Notes under the pieces: generated by a model
The model's database searches: none
The model's input: only the letters and a program-made list of their open reading frames with translations
What the model was told of the DNA's origin: nothing
Translations under genes and position numbers: made by a program
Part shown: piece by piece, positions 23,101-38,100 of the stretch
How positions within the stretch are numbered: position 1 is the stretch's first letter
How the letters are laid out: each line of letters opens with the position of its first letter
Assembly: GCA_039619475.1 (NCBI GenBank)
Contig: CM077115.1
Coordinates: 501,911,352 to 501,975,351, forward strand
DNA: 64,000 nucleotides
Direction of reading: 5' to 3'
Source: Icerya purchasi
Lineage: Eukaryota; Arthropoda; Insecta; Hemiptera; Monophlebidae

Positions 23101-26100
23101 AGAAAAACTCATGCATAAATGAAAAAAAAAAATTTTTTTTATTCTGGAAGTAGTTTAGAAATTGCTATCCTGCCCACCGATAGTCAACCAAAAAAAAAAA
23201 CAAAAAAAAAAAACAAAAAAAAAACACGTCTGGGTTCGATGTGTTTTTATGACGTCATTTTATATTGAAAAAAAAAAATGTCTCTGTATACCTCTTTATA
23301 TACTCAATGAAAATCTAAAACGATTTTTTTGATTTTGACATTAGTAGAGCAGGAGAAATCCCCCAAAAAACCCTTAATTTTTCACACTCCAGAGTGGTCT
23401 AACCCCTTAATTTGTGATTCAGTCCGGTTGATAATTATTGGCTGTGCATGAACTAAATATCGTGCAGTTGGAATACCTTAGCTAAACATGTTTAGCAAAT
23501 AGTTTTGATTTGTCCTTGTCACTGCGTACCTATTTGTTAGTTTTATCTAGAGGAATCCAAAATAATGAGTAATCTTTCTCCGCTTCTGGACTCAGATTAA
23601 TTAGGAAAACATCGATTATCTTCTTTATAATGCTCCGTAATAACTGATTAAGTTGGTTGCCACACCTGTTAAATACGGTTTTATCTGTGGGATTGCACAA
23701 ATTACGCTAGACCCTTTTTGCTTTTTTTCGTTCTTTAATCAATTCCTTGACTTCGAACGAGTACCAATTTTTTGACTAACAGAGGTGTTTAGTTCTTGGC
23801 TTGAGGTTTTCATAGCTCCTCGAATTGTATCGATATAATACGCTGTACTCCGAAATCCAGTTCTTCTTTTGTTTTTAGCCGTATGTTGTTGAAGTTTATT
23901 TTTTGATCTAGAATTTCTCTGAAGATTTCCCAGTCAGCGAATTTATTAGTCAAATTTTGTTTCTTTCGTTTCTGCCTTATTGTACCGCTTATTGACGACC
24001 GGAAGATAGTTCATCGTAATTTCCGACCTCTACATAGTTCGTAGAAATCCCGTTCGCAATGAAAAAGTTAATTAGATGTGGTATTTCTTCATCATCGATA
24101 GGCTAGAACGTTAGTCTTCTTGATGGATGAATTTCACTTGAGTTAGCATTTATTATTTTAATAAGTTTTCTAGCCGTGGAAGAGATCAGGTGAGATGTCC
24201 ATGCAATATGTTTAGCGTTAAAGTTTCCTTCACATTTGAAATGGCTGCCTACACTGAAAAATTTCCTTAAAATTTTTGTTTTTGATAGCATATCTTGATG
24301 GATAATAGTCCACACAGATATTTAGTTCAGCGTTGAAGATAGTACCTTCAAAGTAACTCCGCTTGATACTTTGATTTAGATAAATTCAATGTCATCCTTA
24401 ATATGTATAGTCGAACTAGCGTGGGCTTTGTCATTCGAATGGTTCGCAGTTTGCAGTATACGTTGTAAAACCGTTAATCCTAAAATGGTTGTTGCTTGTA
24501 AAATAGATTTTAATTAAATATAATTTCAATTTTATTAATACAAATAAATTTTGCAAAATTTTTTAATTTAATTGATGTTATGTTTTATTCTTCGACCGCG
24601 TTGAACGATGTATACCAAGAAATAATTTCACCTAAAATTTATAGCATCGAAATTTTATAAATGATTACCTTTTCCCTAACGAGTCGACCCAAGTGTTTTT
24701 CATTAGCAGTTGATAGGTCCTCGTGATCTCCAATTGTCACGCCATGTTCTCGAAGTAATTTAATGCCTTCTGAAAATTTTAGACGCAAAACTGATTCGGT
24801 GAACAAAAATTCGCTTACCGGATATTGCTGACTGATTTCTTGTATTTCTTTGCTATTATATTAAGAAAGATTAAGTTAACATCGAAAATTCATACGCCGA
24901 ATTTAAATTTAATCACAAGCGGAATGTACCTCTTTTTACCTATTTAGATCAACAGCTCAGAATAAATTCGCATTTGTTTAAACGAATTTGGGATAATATT
25001 AAAAGAAAATTAAATTAGAATTTTAAATCATTATAAAATAACGGGTTTTCATAATCTTTTTGTAGTTTTGTATATTTTACATCAAAACCAGATAATTAGC
25101 GGAAAATAATTTCAAAAGGATCATTTGCATTAGAAAAAATTAATAACTTTCCGCTTTTTTAAAATTGTATTTTTCCTCGTGATAATTTTTAACTTGCACT
25201 TAATATAAATTTATAATTTCACGAATTTTTTATATCCTACAATATTCGAAAGTATTTTTTACATAATGTCGTGATTACAGATCGTAATCACCAGAAAATA
25301 GTCGGCAATTTTTAATTATAAATATATTCATTTTTTATATAAGTCACCGTGATTGTGATTTGTGATTTATTCGTTATTAACATCAGTCTAATTGATAGGT
25401 GACATTTAATATGTCCGCGTGTTATTAATTTTCAAAAATGGCAGGATCGAGTAAGATGGCACCTTTTTATAACATCTTATTATCATTAACCACATACATT
25501 ATTCTATATATACATTATTATTATTCCCGGATATTTTATAAAGCATTAATTAATTATAACCACTATATATTAACAATAAAATAAAACAGGGCGTCAGAAA
25601 TCGCTGTAATGATCGCAGAACTAAATAAAACGACGGAAAAAGCTCAAAAATTTTTGCTAGAAAATGAAAAACCCTCCTCATTAAATGTACAGAAAATTAC
25701 CGATATCAAGTTTAAATAGAATTTAAAAAAAATTAATGGAACAGCAATATTACCATTAGAATAACATTTTTAAGTTAAAAATAAAAGTACAATTATTGCT
25801 ATAAAGCAACGGTGCTAAGTCAAAAAGTTGTTCTCACAGAATTTATTGCAAAACTTTATTAAAACTGTTTCGAAAAATTTGAAATGAAAAAACTTACCAA
25901 AATCTGTTTTAAAGTAAATATATCTTTTTCAATAAATGAAATTAAAACGATTTGACATTGGTAATAACAGTAGCCTTTGGAAATTAAATGATCAAGTAGC
26001 ACCAAAATAAAATCATTTTATTGATTAAAAGAGAAAATTTTGACAAATCAAGAATGAAATACCGCTTGACAAACACGTTTCGTCGTTACATTTGCAATAC

Positions 26101-29100
26101 TACTACATGAGATGTAGAAATATGGCTATTAAAAGTCAAAATAAATGTAAATATCTCACGGATTATTTAAAATACAACAAATCAATAAAGTCATTAAGTA
26201 TTACGATTTATCAAAAGAACGAAAAAAAGAAGGAAATTTAAGTATTTGCCCCGCATAATGAATACATGATCCAGTTAAGTAAATAAAAGTAAATACGTGA
26301 AAAGTACAGTGTATGTCAAAATATAAGCGGAAAGTTTTAACCAGGTACGATTTCAGTGTTTAGAACAACGGATCATTGAAGTATGCCTCGCTAATGACTG
26401 CATGTTCTTGGAAAACGAGACATTCGAAGAATAATATATACATATATAATGGTTCGACCGATTTTGGTCATTAATTAAATTTAACACGCACATAAAAAGT
26501 ATAATGAACGAAATGGAAATGAACTACATATGAAAATCAATTCTAACGCTGAAAAATTATTTTTCGCTGCATTCTCTTCTTTACCTATATATCTCGCCAT
26601 TTACGTAAACAAATTATATCAGCCGGTGACGATTCTTTCTGTTGAGTAATGTACTCCAGCGCTACTTCGATTGCCTTCAGTCCTTCATCGTATGGTATAA
26701 CACTTTGAAGGGACTCGTAATCCATATTTTCTTCAACTGGATCCCCATTGAGTACTATGGCCACAGTATCCTTATCTGTCATTTCTTCAATCTCGTCCCT
26801 GCCCATCCGTTCTGTAACCTCATCCATATTACTCGTTTCACATCCTAGAATACTTTTTTATTAGAGAAACAGCTTCTTGTTGTCTTTTGAACTCTCCAAA
26901 TCACACTGTTTGGCAATTTCATCCCATTTGTCACTGACTTTATGATATAATAATATTTTCCACGACCGCAGTAATGCTATAGAACTAATCTCTTCTCATC
27001 CCTCAGATAACCCCAAGTGATAACATCAAGCATATCAACTGATTTTAAAGCAACCTGAAAATTCTCATCGTTTTCAATGCTTGATATTAGAGTCTGGTGA
27101 GAAGGCGGCGTCGATATTTTTTTTTTAGGCCTCTAATTCCTTGATCCATAAGTTGACGACAAATCGATGTAACGTTTGCTGGAAGAAACATTGCGCGCCT
27201 TTATATCATCATCTTCTAATTCCTCAGTTGCCGGATTGGAGCATTGTCGAGAATAAGGATTGCTTTTCTCGGTAACTGTTTGTCAGACAAATGTTACGCA
27301 AGTGCGGGCACAAATTCCTTGTGGAACCAAGTTTTACAAATTTCACAGCATCTTGATTTGTAGCGAATATAAATAAATATTTAGATACGTACTACATATA
27401 TAGCTGTAGATTTTATAAAAGCGCTTTGGACTTTTTTTTTTTTTGAAAAGTTGATCCGGAAAATCGCGAGTTGAGTGTATAAAAAAAGACTTATAATAAT
27501 TACATTTTTCATCTTTTCTACATGTACCAGCCTTTGAGTACACTTACAATTGCTTCATAGAAGGTTATGTCGCTGTTATTGCGGCTGAAGTTTTGCATTT
27601 TTATCAATGTTCCGAATGTCAAATAAGGCGAATTTAAAATATGATGTTAAACTTATTTGCATGAGCGATAATAAATACATCAATAATTTGGGTAAAAATA
27701 TTGAAAAACGATAAAACGAAGAAGTAAAATATTTGTATTTTTTATTATTAATTTGTTCTAGTATTGTCAAAGCAATTCAAAATTACTTTGCAAATGATTT
27801 ACTTTTGGAATTCATTAAATAATTTAATATATTTAAAAGCCGTTAAATTTTTATTAAATACAATGAATACTGTAGCACAGAGCGATTATGCATTGTCGAC
27901 CGTAATTTTAGTAAATGCTTCGCAGTAAAAATATAACTTACGCATTTTTCAATCGTTTGAATAATTCGACAAACATGTTTTCGATAATAGTTAACACTTC
28001 ATGATAATCAACTTTGAACACTACCTCCAGATCGAAGCCGATGAATTCAGTCAAATGCCGATGTGTGTTGCTATCTTCAGCTCGAAAAACTAGACCAAAA
28101 AATAATTCATATTTAAAAACCTAGCTAAATTAAATCAACATCGAATCTTAAAAAATAAATGAAATTAACTTCCACGTTACTAGACTTCTACGTGGCCCAG
28201 AAAATTGACAGATATGTCGAATAAAACTTCATAATAACAACTTTTCGGCATTATTAATAAGCACCTAAATGTAAATTCGTTAAATGTACCGTATTCATTT
28301 TGTTTGTTAATTAGTTAATAAAATATGATACCAAATAATTAAAAACGAGAAATATTAAATCAATATAAATAGTTATATGCTGGAAGTGTTCTTGAAAATA
28401 TCTCATTTTCAGCAAGAGAAGAAGAGGAAAAAATATTAGTAAAAACGAACAAGCGCACATTTATATCTTAATTAAATTCGGACGATGTATACTGCGCTCG
28501 TCTCCACTCATATTTCTGTTTTCTTTTTTAGCTGAAAATGAGATATTTTCAAAAACACTTTTAATATATAACTATTTGTATTTATTTAATGTCTGGTACT
28601 TCTGTTTTTAATTATTCAGTATTTTACGCGAATTTATTAATAAGTGTAATACATTAGGCGAAACAATAATTATTTTAAACGTTCGGATAATATTTACAGT
28701 ATTACAAATTTAAAATTCAATCAAGTTCAGTTAATTTAAGTCGGATGTGATCGCAAAAAATTTAGAAAAAGATTTAAAAATAAGTGTAAAACTCTTTTTC
28801 ATTTTTTTTTTTTTTTTTTTTTTGAAATAAAAAAATTGCTTAATTAGAAAAATTATATTTTATAGTTTACGAAATAATAAATTTACACAAATTCTGAAAA
28901 TCTATTCTACATTTATTTATACAAAAGTATATAATTATATAGTTTGTATACACTAACATTGTAAATTTCTATATTAAATAATCAAAAATTGTGGCAAATA
29001 ACTAACAAGGAAAGCACTCGAACCCGAACTCACCGATTTTGATGAAATTGATATATGTTGTAGAACACAAAAAAATAAAAGACCCGTGTTTTTTTATATC

Positions 29101-32095
29101 TGCTGATAAATGTATTAAGGGGGTGAAAACTACCCCCAAAGTTTGCCAAAAAAATCGTTTTTTCTAAATACCTCGACTAATACTTAATATTTTTTGGTAA
29201 AACAAAATGGAGATTACTCCTTTCGGAAAAGCAAGTAATTCATGATGATTTGAACAATAAGGGATGCATCCCCTATTTTATAGGGGTTGGAAACCCATAT
29301 TTAATTCATTATTTTGGCGGTAAAAAATAGTACAAAATCTAAAAATAATTTTTTAATTAATAAAATGAAAAACTGAAGTTGACCTGTTTCGGCATTTTCG
29401 TTAATTTCACCCTTAAAGGGGTAAACCACCCCTAACAGTACCCCAACCCGAACGCACCGATTTTAATGAAATTGATATATGTTGTAGAACACAAAAAAAT
29501 AAAAGACACGTGTTTTTTTTATATCTGCTAAAAAACATTAAAAGGGTGAAAACTACCCCAAAAGTTAGCAAAAAAAAAAAAGTTTTTTCTAAATATCTCG
29601 ACTAACAGTTAATATTTTTTGGTAGAACAAAATTGAGATTACTCCTTTTTCGGAAAAGCAAGTAATTCATGATGATTTGAACAATAATTGATGCATCCCC
29701 TATTTTATAGGGGTTGTGAAACCCCATATTTAATTTATTATTTTGATGATAAAAAATAGTAAAAAATCTGAAAAAAATGTTCAACTAATAAAATGATAAA
29801 ATGAAGTTCACCTATTTCGGTATTTTCGTTAATTTCACCCCTAAAGTCGTAAACTACCCCTAACAGAAAAACCAAAAATAGGAATTTTAAGCGATCAGAT
29901 TTTGAATTCAATTCGGATACAGGGTTTACGACGTCGCTGATTACTAATCTGATATTGATTTTTTTTTCTTTTTTTTAGTATATATATGTAATAAGGTTAC
30001 AAAATAGAAAATGAATACGAACATTTATAATTTAAATATAAAGGAGTATAGAAATTATTTTTATTTTAGCTCATTGCTAGTATACCTACATCATATTATT
30101 CAACGAAATTTCGACAGTAATAGTAATCTTCATAAAAGTGCTTAAAACACACTGATTTTTTGCACCAACCACAACGTACAATAGCGACATTTTTGCATCC
30201 TTCTATTTCTCAATTTGTTTTACAAGAATCTCCGAAACTAAAATCTACAGGATTTTCAAATTTATCCAGCCTTTTATTTACATAACCACTTTTGTACTAG
30301 GAATATTTAAAAAGATCTTCATAGCTTGGTGAAGACAATTGGTTGTGAACCAGTGATTGAAGTTTTATTATATTATTTTTAATATGTAAATTTAAATCAT
30401 AATTCATGAAAATTACGTCATCAGAAAATTTTCGAATATAACTTTTCCAAATTCGGAATCCAAAAACATCAAGTGGTTGAATTTTTCCCGTCGTTCCAGT
30501 AGGAATTGTCTTCAAGTTAACACTTTTATTGTCTGACACTGATTTTTCTACAACTTTTTGACAATGACCACTCCAAGAGTCAAGTAATAGTAAGGAGGTA
30601 TGACCTGTATTTGGTAAAAATATTTTCTCCAACCAAATTTTAAAGTGATCTGCAAAGAAAAAATGTACTCTTTAACTAATGTAATTCGCAGAATAATATG
30701 AAAATTCTTGTAAAGTTACTTACTAGATGTCTGTGTTAGGGGTAGTTTACGACTTTAGGGGTGAAATTAACGAAAATACCGAAATAGGTGAACTTCATTT
30801 TATCATTTTATTAGTTGAACATTTTTTTCAGATTTTTTACTACTTTTTTATCATCAAAATAATAAATTAAATATGGGGTTTCACAACCCCTATAAAATAA
30901 GGGATGCATCAATTATTGTTCAAATCATCATGAATTACTTGCTTTTCCGAAAAAGGAGTAATCTCAATTTTGTTCTACCAAAAAATATTAACTGTTAGTC
31001 GAGATATTTAGAAAAAACTTTTTTTTTTGCTAACTTTTGGGGTAGTTTTCACCCTTTTAATATGTTTTTTAGCAGATATAAAAAAAACACGTGTCTTTTA
31101 TTTTTTTGTGTTCTACAACATATATCAATTTCATTAAAATCGGTGAGTTCGGGTTGGGGTACTGTTAGGGGTGGTTTACCCCTAAAGGGTGATATTAACG
31201 AAAATGCCGAAACAGGTCAACTTCAGTTTTTCATTTTATTAATTAAAAAATTATTTTTAGATTTTGTACTATTTTTTACCGCCAAAATAATGAATTAAAT
31301 ATGGGTTTCCAACCCCTATAAAATAGGGGATGCATCCCTTATTGTTCAAATCATCATGAATTACTTGCTTTTCCGAAAGGAGTAATCTCCATTTTGTTTT
31401 ACCAAAAAATATTAAGTATTAGTCGAGATATTTAGAAAAAACGATTTTTTTGGCAAACTTTGGGGGTAGTTTTCACCCCCTTAATACATTTATCAGCAGA
31501 TATAAAAAAACACGGGTCTTTTATTTTTTTGTGTTCTACAACATATATCAATTTCATCAAAATCGGTGAGTTCGGGTTCGAGTGCTTTCCTTGTAAGACA
31601 CACTGAAAAATATATAAAAAGACGGGGAAAAAAAGTCGCATGCATTTAATTACATATAATTAGCTTCCTCACTACTTTTTCATACCACAAAAGTATCCAA
31701 CCTGATTTGCTGAAGATTAAAATACTACAGGATCGAATATATTCACGGAGTTAATAATTAACACTTAAGTAAAGGCTCGCCATCTACATAACTTCTATAA
31801 TTTTTTTCCTTATCTTTCTTACTTCACTTTCTTAATATATCGGTTTTATGAAAAGATCGCCTAAGTTAGAAGAAAAATAATTTTTATATAAATTAAATAA
31901 AGCAAATTTCTTGAAATACAGAGTAAACCTAGTTAGCTTTAATTATGTTTTTTTATCGTTTAAGTTCCTCACACTCAATTTTGGAACTCACGGTATTTTT
32001 AAACGGAACATTTCAAAATATTTACAGAGTATATTTTCAATTTCGATATATTACTGAAGAATACGGTCTGTGTAAATTATATTATATGTACCGTT

Positions 32096-32126
<31 letters not shown>

Positions 32127-35100
32127 ACACATGGTAAAGTAATATTGGGTAAAAATTAAAGTTGCAATAAATTACGGTATAACAAAATGAGTTTCTGACG
32201 TTTATACATTTATAATTACAGAAGAACATAAGGCAATTTTTATTACTTTTCATGATGCTTTTGTCAATCCAAGCACTGAATAGGGAAGGAAAGTTACACT
32301 AAATAAATACATCCGATTTAGTACACTGATTTTAGTTAATTGAAATTTCAGTCTTCACTTCGAAGTGTATAAACGATACAATAACATTTTCATACATGAA
32401 ACGAATACTCGTAATCAAAAATGGTATATTTCACTTTTTAAAGGTTTTTATTTGAAAAAATTTACTCAAAAAAAAATTATACTCAACAATATAATACAAG
32501 TAATCATATAACACATAATTAACGCTGTAAGATAGTACAAAGGAGAAGAAAAATTGATAGTCCATGATTCAACATATAAAAATGACATTAATAATAGACT
32601 AACTGCATATCCCGAACTCATTTCGAAAATTTCGCGTGTGATACCTCTTAGAGAACTTTTTATTTTTGAATGGTTAATATTATAAATTGTTTCGATTCAA
32701 CTGATTTTCATTCCATTCACTCACTTATTATTTTATGGTTCTGTTACGCGTTGCTAAAGTTTAAATATCTAAAAATTCCGAGCAAATGTGAGGTACGTAA
32801 TGTGATATGTGTTCAATATATAGATATTTTTGAAAAGATCTGTAAATTATTTAGTACGTTATTAAGAATATATATATTAGGAAATCGAAAATGACGTTTT
32901 CTAAAAAATAAAGTTAATGGTTAACGAATCAAAGTTAGTGTGTGTAAAAAATCAAATTCAATTATTTTTTACGCTCGTATTTAAAAGTTTAGAATCATTT
33001 TATAATTTGCGAGAAACTTGACATAATGATACATTCAATCCTCGTACACTGACAATCAAGATTATTTCATTTACCTGATCCGACAGTGTAAACTTTATTG
33101 AAGCCTCCTGCAACAGCCATTTGTTTATAAAACTGAGGCGATTGCGCTAGATAGGCAGATCCTTTAAAATAGTTAATCGTGAAAACATTTGCTCCACCCT
33201 CGCTGGCAGCATTTATTATCTTCGGTGTGTGTATTTCGGTAAATTCCTAATAATAAAATTAATAACATCCTTATATAACAATTTTTATATTTCTATTGAT
33301 CGCAAAAAGGTAAATGCGTTTTAAAAATGTCTTAGATTTGATTCTATTTTATATATGTAGATAAAAAGTGCATAAAACGTATTGTATTATGGCGTCCGAG
33401 GCTTTCTCTTTAAATCGATAAACTTTTGACGGAGCCTGCGGTTTCAAAAGAGTATTTATTTAGAAGATACGTAAGAACGCTATCTCGGTGAAAAGGTAAA
33501 TATTTTGAGTATGATCATAACTTACCTGCGCAATAATACATTGTCATTTATTTCTTTCATATCATATTAATAGAGTACCTAACTCACTGCTATGGTAATT
33601 AGCTTTCTTGCTAAGTATTTTCCATGCACTCAGAATATATTTTAATATAATTATCTGGTTTAATGTTGACGGCAGATGTTAATTTTCTAATAAACTTTGT
33701 TAAGATTGTTATAAATATAAAACAAAATTTCTCTTTGGACCCAAATTTAAATTATTTTTTAATTTCATCCATTATAACAAAATGCTTGCAAAGTCGTAAT
33801 AAAATCCAATTAATCGGTAAACGGCAAAATGAAACACGAGAAAAAATGTGCAGAACGTGAATACTTTTAGTTAATATCCAACTATATGCGAGAATAAAGA
33901 CAAAAAACAGTTTTTTTAAGGCCTTTAAAATTCAAACGTAATTTATTCATGTTTAAAAGTAATCTTAAATTTTTATATTTTCGAAATTATACACTCATGA
34001 TTATGATAAAATTATCGAGACATGTATAATTCAATAAGCATGTGCGGAATGTAAATACTATATATTCGTTTTGATATTACAAACGTATTATAATGAAATA
34101 CCAAATATTAATATTTAAGCTGAAATATATACATTTTCTTTTTACGTACATTATAGAACAATATAAAAACTAGAATCCGTACAAATACAAAAATCAAGAA
34201 TTAAATAGTGATGGAATCTGTTTTTATTAATGCACTACAACTGAAAACGTTTAACAACAAGTTCATGTTTACGTGAATTATAGAACAGTTATTGATAACT
34301 CTTAAATATCTATATGTCTATGAATGGCTTTTTATATATGATCTAGACTTAGAACTGTAGTAAAGTTCTTAGTTACTAAAAATACAAGCATTGTTTACTA
34401 AAAATTAGTATCGCATCCAGTCCTATTACTTTAATAATCGATAAAAACTACGTACTTGAAAACGGAAAATATCTTTCAATATATGTAGTATTAGAAAGCA
34501 AAAATTACCAAATCATGAAGTACGTTTCTCAGATGATAGCAAACCAACGATTCCAGCCTAAATATAGCTTGATTTGCTAAAGTGCGCAAGTCAATAACTC
34601 TGTTATCCAGTCTTGTGTCTTGATTAGCCGTTATTGTCAAACGATCAGGATCCTTTCGAAAAATAACTTAAGAATTTAAACACCATATATTTATACATCA
34701 AAAATAACTAATAATAACTCGCTAACAAACAAGATAATAAAATATTAATTTTTCAAGTATTGAAGGGTTTGAATTTATTATTAATGATCCTCGAGAAAAA
34801 AATCAAAAAAAATCTAAAGAAATAAATGTGAGATAAATAATATTGTTGAGCGAAAAAGTTAATAACAAAGTTTTTTTAAATTATTTTAATTCAATATTAG
34901 TTTTAGTCTACGCTTATATACGTAACGTTTTTACTGTATTCAACTTATTTGATTTTATTTAACATTTTTGAACTAATCGTAAAATTTTTCTTCGTACACG
35001 GGTTATGTCGGATTTTTTGAACGCCTTTATAAACATGCTTATTTCATCATATCATTATCTAAATCGTTACATTGTAGTAGTTTATGTGTTAGTTTCACAC

Positions 35101-38100
35101 AATTGTAATATTTAACTATAACACACGCGCGCGCGCACACAAACAAAATATTTATATATATATTCAAAAATAAAAATTCAATACAGAATTTTCATTGGTA
35201 AATAATAAAAAAGTAAGAAATAAATGAGAAAACTGTGCAAAGTAACTGCCTCACTAATCCTTTCATCATGTATTTCATTTTTTTATTAACTTGCAAACTA
35301 ATAAATATTATGTTGGTAACTACGTAAAAAGTAATTCGCTTTCGCTGGTATCTAAGTTCGGATTACAAAAATATCGATGTTTTTACATTATTTTCAAATA
35401 AAAATCATTCCTTTCTATAAACAGTTTAATTACAAAATTATTTTCTCTCTCTCTCTCTCTCTTTGCTTCTGCATTTTAGAGATGCAAATGTTTCCAGTTT
35501 TAGAGTTTTAAATGAAACGATTTATACTAACTTTTAATTCTTCCGGTGTAACTCTACGAGATGCATCTTCTATTTGAAGCGGCAAGGGAGATTTTGCCAC
35601 ACTGACAACCCACGTTTGTAGTATATGAAGTTCTAAATTACTATGCGTGCAGGCCTCTATAGGTTCTTCGACAGCCTTTACAATTCCGTACAAATTTAAT
35701 ACGGATTCTTTAGTGATACTATCATCATAAAAAAAACAAAACATTTTAAATTATATTATTGTATAAAAATAAATTTTGAAAAAAGTTAAAATTTTATGAC
35801 TACTATACCGATGTAACATATCGTAAATTTCTTATGTATATAACAATTATGAAAATAATTTAGAATGTAGTAATTTTTGTATATCAGTAAAATATTATAA
35901 TAATAATTACATTACCCAGATATGAATTTAACCATTGGTTTACTAACTGCACTACCAACGAATGCTAGGCACTGTACAGTATCGCGTTCTTCCCGTAATA
36001 CAATAAAGCATTGTTTGCCTATTAAATATTATATATAGCATTATACGATATTCTTCGTTAATTTTAAGTTTATATTACTTTTTAAATTGAGGCTAACGAA
36101 CAGCTTTCACATCCAAAGGGGAAAAATGAATACTTTATTTTAAATAATTCACGAAGAGCGTGTATCAGTAAAACAATTTTTTGAAGAATAAAGAGTATCA
36201 CATATGTAGCAAAATTGGTAAAATTTAAAAAAAATTACTGATTTTTTTGAATTATTATAAAATTTAGTCTTCCTTTTTATTTCATTGTACATAGTAATTA
36301 AAAATGTTTAATGTCATATTCCAACGAATATATCCATTTTGACTATCTCTGATTACTTCTTTATATGGGTAAAAAGTACTGTATTCGCGGAGTATTTTGA
36401 ATCTCATATATTTCGAGAAAAATATCCATTTTGACCACTCTGTATCCATTTTTAAGTCGATTTTTTGTGATGTGTGTATGTAACTATGTTAGTGTGTATC
36501 ACGCATAACTCAAAACCGGCTAGTCGCAGAAAGTTGAAATTTCGAATTTGGCATTCTTTTAAAATCTAGTTGTGCACCTCCCTTTTTAGTTACAATCGGT
36601 TGGACCAAAAGGGGAACTTCTAAGGGTTTTGTGGAATTTTTCTCATAACTTAAAAACGGTTTGGATTCGGAATTGTTATAATTACTTAATCGTTTTAATG
36701 TTTAATAGCTATACATAAAATTACTTCAGGACATAAAAGGTTTTAGGTTTAGATCGTTTTGGGAAATTTTTTGTTAAAAGCAAAAAAACCAGCAGGCAGC
36801 AATTTAAAAAGTAGTAAATTATGCCTTAATTACTTAAAATAGATAGAAAGATTTAAAGTTTATTTGTAAACTCACAGACAGAAGCTACAATAAGCGGGTC
36901 ATCTGATTCAACCAATTATATATTTTTTTTCTTCTTATTAGACGTGCTAAGGGGAATTTACATATTTTTATCAATTGGAAAATTTATTTGTTGACATGTA
37001 AACAGTTGCATCAAGTGCATCGCACGATGTGTAAGTAGCCTAACTAATTTGTGAGGTTTAGATGCATTAATTCCTATTAAAAAAAGGAAAACAAGCAACG
37101 ACAATTTTAATCCGGATTATAAAGATAAAAATTTTTATTAAAAAGTATAATATAAACTTAAAGAAAATTATCTATTAGCATAAAAAAAAGGTTGCATTTC
37201 AATTTTTAATTTGCCATATATACGGTGCAATTATTGCTACGAATGTACATGTAAATAAATAAATAAATAAATCAAAATTAATATCTTCATCGCGATTATT
37301 TGTTTCGATGAAAATCTGATAGAAATACAGCGTCCGTTAATGTATAGAAGTATTTTTATAATTTGTTTTGAACGAAAACCTTTACTGTTGATTCATCAGA
37401 ACTTTTTCCGCAAGAGAATTAGACAATAATAAAAATTTTTAAAACAAATGATTAATAATGTCTTAACAACTGGTTATCAAGAAATTTTACTTGAATTTAA
37501 ATGAGACTATTTTCTTTTATTTAAAAATAATTATTTATCCACATAAAATAAATAAATAAACTTAGTATAAAGTGACAGTAACCTTAGTATTTTTTAATTT
37601 TTTATTATAAATAAATTTATTATAAAAAAAAAAAAAAAAATACGAAATACGAATACATTAACTTTGATATAACAAAATGAATAAACCAATATTTCAAAAT
37701 ATTTTAATTCATAAGAACTAAATTCCTAAATTGGGGTCTTGTGTTCAAATCAGGTGCAGCAAATAAAAGTTATTAAAAAATGTGAATAATTGTTAACAAC
37801 CGTGTTAAGGACAATAGAAAAGCACGACAAGTACTGTGCGCGAATCAATATGATGAACTGTATTTTAAAACGAAAAATCAAATATTTACAATCGGTTTTT
37901 ACATTCGCATAGCAAGTGAGCTTGCTACGACTACTGGATGTGTACAATAAAAATGTATGAAGTAATAATATTCAGAATCAAGCTGTTTATAACACTATTT
38001 GTTGAATTCACACATTAATACATTTTACAAACATAAAGTATTACAAATAAATATAGACAAGTATATATATATATACCTTTAGCTCGACTTGTGTGCAATC

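Noticed and set aside
28329..28616. Hairpin as a microRNA precursor
   Set aside because: Arms of 85 bp with a 117-bp loop and A/T-rich ends fit a MITE better than a miRNA precursor, and no mature-sequence evidence can be had from one genome.
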